Source of the DNA: Gilliamella sp. WF3-4
Lineage (GTDB): Bacteria > Pseudomonadota > Gammaproteobacteria > Enterobacterales > Orbaceae
Direction: 5' to 3'
DNA: 64,000 nt
NCBI RefSeq assembly: GCF_001690275.1
Contig: NZ_LZGW01000056.1
Span: forward strand, 1 to 64,000
The position numbers and the translations under genes are program-made. Below, piece by piece: positions 62,575 to 64,000 of the stretch (position 1 is the stretch's first letter; each line of letters begins with the position of its first letter). The notes under the pieces were generated by a model. That model worked only from the letters and a program-made list of their open reading frames with translations, did not search any database and had not been told where the DNA came from.

Positions 62575-63402
62575 ATGCCAGAAATGCATGTAACTTTTCT
62601 GCAAGCAGCGATTATTTCTGTATGGGTTGCGATGGTAATGTCACGGGGATTGGGGGGAGCAACATTAACGTTAAGATTTACTCCAATGATGACTGGTTTA
62701 ATTGTTGGTATTGTATTTAATGATATTGCAAATGCAATGATAACAACAGCTGCAATACAGCTAATTTATATGGGCGTCTTTTCTCCTGGCGGTCAAATGC
62801 CATCAGAGCCTTCCATTGCTACAGCAGTTGCTGTTCCTGTTGCATTACTTGGAAAAATGGAACCAACAGCTGCTGTTGCGGTCGCTGTCCCTGTAGGTTT
62901 ATTAGGCTCTTATTTATATCAACTACGATTTTTCTTTAATACTATGATTATGAAATTAACTGAAAAATATGCGCAAGAAGCCAATAGTTCAAAATTAACT
63001 TTCTCCATAATCATACTACCCATTATTTGTAGCTGTGCTTTATTTATACCATTTATGTTTGTCGCATTATACTTTGGTGCGCCGATTATTGCCGATGTAA
63101 TTAAATCAAATGCTGGTGGGCTTGTTTTTCATATCCTGAATGTCATAGGGGGTGGACTTGCTGCGGTAGGTATAGCATTAACCATTTATGTTATTGGTAA
63201 AAAGAGCTACATCATCTTTTTTTTATTGGCTTATTTTATTGCGGTAATAGCAAAACCACTTAATGTAACAATGGTAACCTACGCCATTGTTGGCGCCATT
63301 GTTGCATTCATTTTTGTTTTAGCAAAAAGTGAAGCAGTGAATTGTGCGGCAGAGCAACCTAGAAATAATCCAAATAATAATCAATATGATGACGATTATT
63401 AA
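62575..63402 (+). CDS. PTS mannose/sorbose-family IIC permease
   Basis: The product has 275 residues with about seven to eight membrane helices. The pattern GGQMPSEPSIATAVAVPVALL and the glycine-rich NVIGGGLAAVGIALT fit mannose-family IIC (ManY/AgaC/SorA). A hydrophilic Asn/Asp tail (PNNNQYDDDY) ends it. It imports a sugar together with IID, and phosphorylation is by IIA and IIB components not in this window. The sugar (mannose, sorbose, N-acetylgalactosamine and others are possible) cannot be told from sequence. Confidence 0.9.
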   Translation: MPEMHVTFLQAAIISVWVAMVMSRGLGGATLTLRFTPMMTGLIVGIVFNDIANAMITTAAIQLIYMGVFSPGGQMPSEPSIATAVAVPVALLGKMEPTAAVAVAVPVGLLGSYLYQLRFFFNTMIMKLTEKYAQEANSSKLTFSIIILPIICSCALFIPFMFVALYFGAPIIADVIKSNAGGLVFHILNVIGGGLAAVGIALTIYVIGKKSYIIFFLLAYFIAVIAKPLNVTMVTYAIVGAIVAFIFVLAKSEAVNCAAEQPRNNPNNNQYDDDY

Positions 63403-63445
63403 TCTGTAGTTATTCGATTAATAAATTAGATAGAGGAATATTATA

Positions 63446-64000
63446 ATGACACAAATCGTACAAGAAAGTATTGATCTAAAGCCAGAAGCTATCACGAAAA
63501 AGGATATCACAATTGCTTGGTTACGATGGTATTATGCAAATGAAATCCCACACTCATTTGATCGTTATCTAGCTGCATCTTTAATGTGGGGATTAATGCC
63601 AATTCTTAAAAAACTATACAAATCAAAAAGTGAACTTGCTGCTGCCTATCAAAGACATTTATTGTTCTTTAATACTCAAATAACATGGGGTGGTGGGACA
63701 ATTTCGGGAATTATGGCCTCACTTGAGTCTGTTAGAGCCGATGAAGTTTATCAAAATAAACCTATCAGTATTGATAATGATGTGCTTTATAACACTAAAG
63801 CTGGTTTAATGGGGGCTTTAGCTGGCATTGGCGATGCTATTGATTCTGGTACAGTACAATATATTTTTATTGCAATTGCACTCCCTTGGGCACAAGAAGG
63901 GTTGGCTATTGGCGCACTATTCCCTTTCTTTGCCTTTGTAATCTACCAACTTTTTGTAGGCTATTATTTTGCTCAACTCGGATTTAAATTAGGAAGAAAC
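63446..64000 (+). CDS. PTS mannose-family IID component, cut by the right edge
   Basis: 185 codons are visible from the ATG at 63446, preceded by AGAGGA. The segments RWYYANEIPHSFDRYLAASLMWGLMPILKKLY and FFNTQITWGGGTISGIMASLE, plus GLMGALAGIGDAID, are clear IID signatures. About 60-90 residues should be missing. It lies 43 bases after the IIC gene in the same operon. Confidence 0.92.
   Translation, partial: MTQIVQESIDLKPEAITKKDITIAWLRWYYANEIPHSFDRYLAASLMWGLMPILKKLYKSKSELAAAYQRHLLFFNTQITWGGGTISGIMASLESVRADEVYQNKPISIDNDVLYNTKAGLMGALAGIGDAIDSGTVQYIFIAIALPWAQEGLAIGALFPFFAFVIYQLFVGYYFAQLGFKLGRN

Overview
The window is one stretch of an AT-rich gammaproteobacterial chromosome. Gene content and order are enterobacterial-like (atpBEFHAGDC, ribF-ileS-lspA-ispH, ubiU-ubiV, csdA-csdE, yihD-dsbA, ydbH-ynbE-ydbL, hscC with a J-protein and a DUF1266 protein), but spacer genes usual in Escherichia are missing (atpI, fkpB, srkA). 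Together with the type VI secretion locus, the strong AT bias and the anaerobic ubiquinone genes, this suggests an Orbaceae-type gut symbiont such as Gilliamella. That assignment is inference; no rRNA or marker phylogeny is available here.

Layout. 1-11680 (minus strand): part of a type VI secretion system, transcribed tssB-tssC-tssK-tssL-(TssM-like/OmpA protein)-hcp-clpV-vgrG. vgrG runs off the left edge and is clearly richer in G+C than its neighbours. A strong intrinsic terminator lies between hcp and clpV. 11681-12474 is a gene-free AT-rich spacer. 12475-16742: ubiU, ubiV, csdA, csdE, then convergent dolP. 16978-22110: an HscC chaperone island (DUF1266 protein, an 898-residue J-like membrane protein with HPE instead of HPD, and convergent hscC). 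22236-27120: xseA, xthA, tyrA, glmM. 27373-33799: the full F1Fo ATP synthase operon without atpI, ending in a terminator.

33800-37293 is the accessory part: three tandem paralogous small exported proteins with two conserved cysteines, a broken membrane-protein gene, and an exported protein with a His/Cys arrangement reminiscent of clan CD peptidases. 37381-42352: a sirtuin (cobB) that has lost its zinc cysteines, mtgA, mobB, a threonine-aldolase-like PLP enzyme, mobA, yihD and a DsbA variant with a CPSC active site. 42496-45658: macB and macA. 45928-52339: yfhL, ispH, lspA (with a perfect hairpin over its ribosome-binding site), ileS, ribF and folE. 52528-61205: polA, gltX, a shortened ydbH with ynbE and ydbL, and asnB. 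61542-64000: the start of a sugar operon: a 2-hydroxyacid dehydrogenase followed by mannose-family PTS IIC and IID, the latter cut by the right edge.

Most genes are ordinary housekeeping genes recognised by motif and synteny. The best candidates for something new are the three exported paralogues, the HscC/J-protein/DUF1266 module, the DsbA and CobB variants, the lspA leader hairpin, and a short intergenic motif that recurs upstream of several unrelated genes. No tRNA, rRNA, CRISPR array, insertion sequence or integrase was seen.
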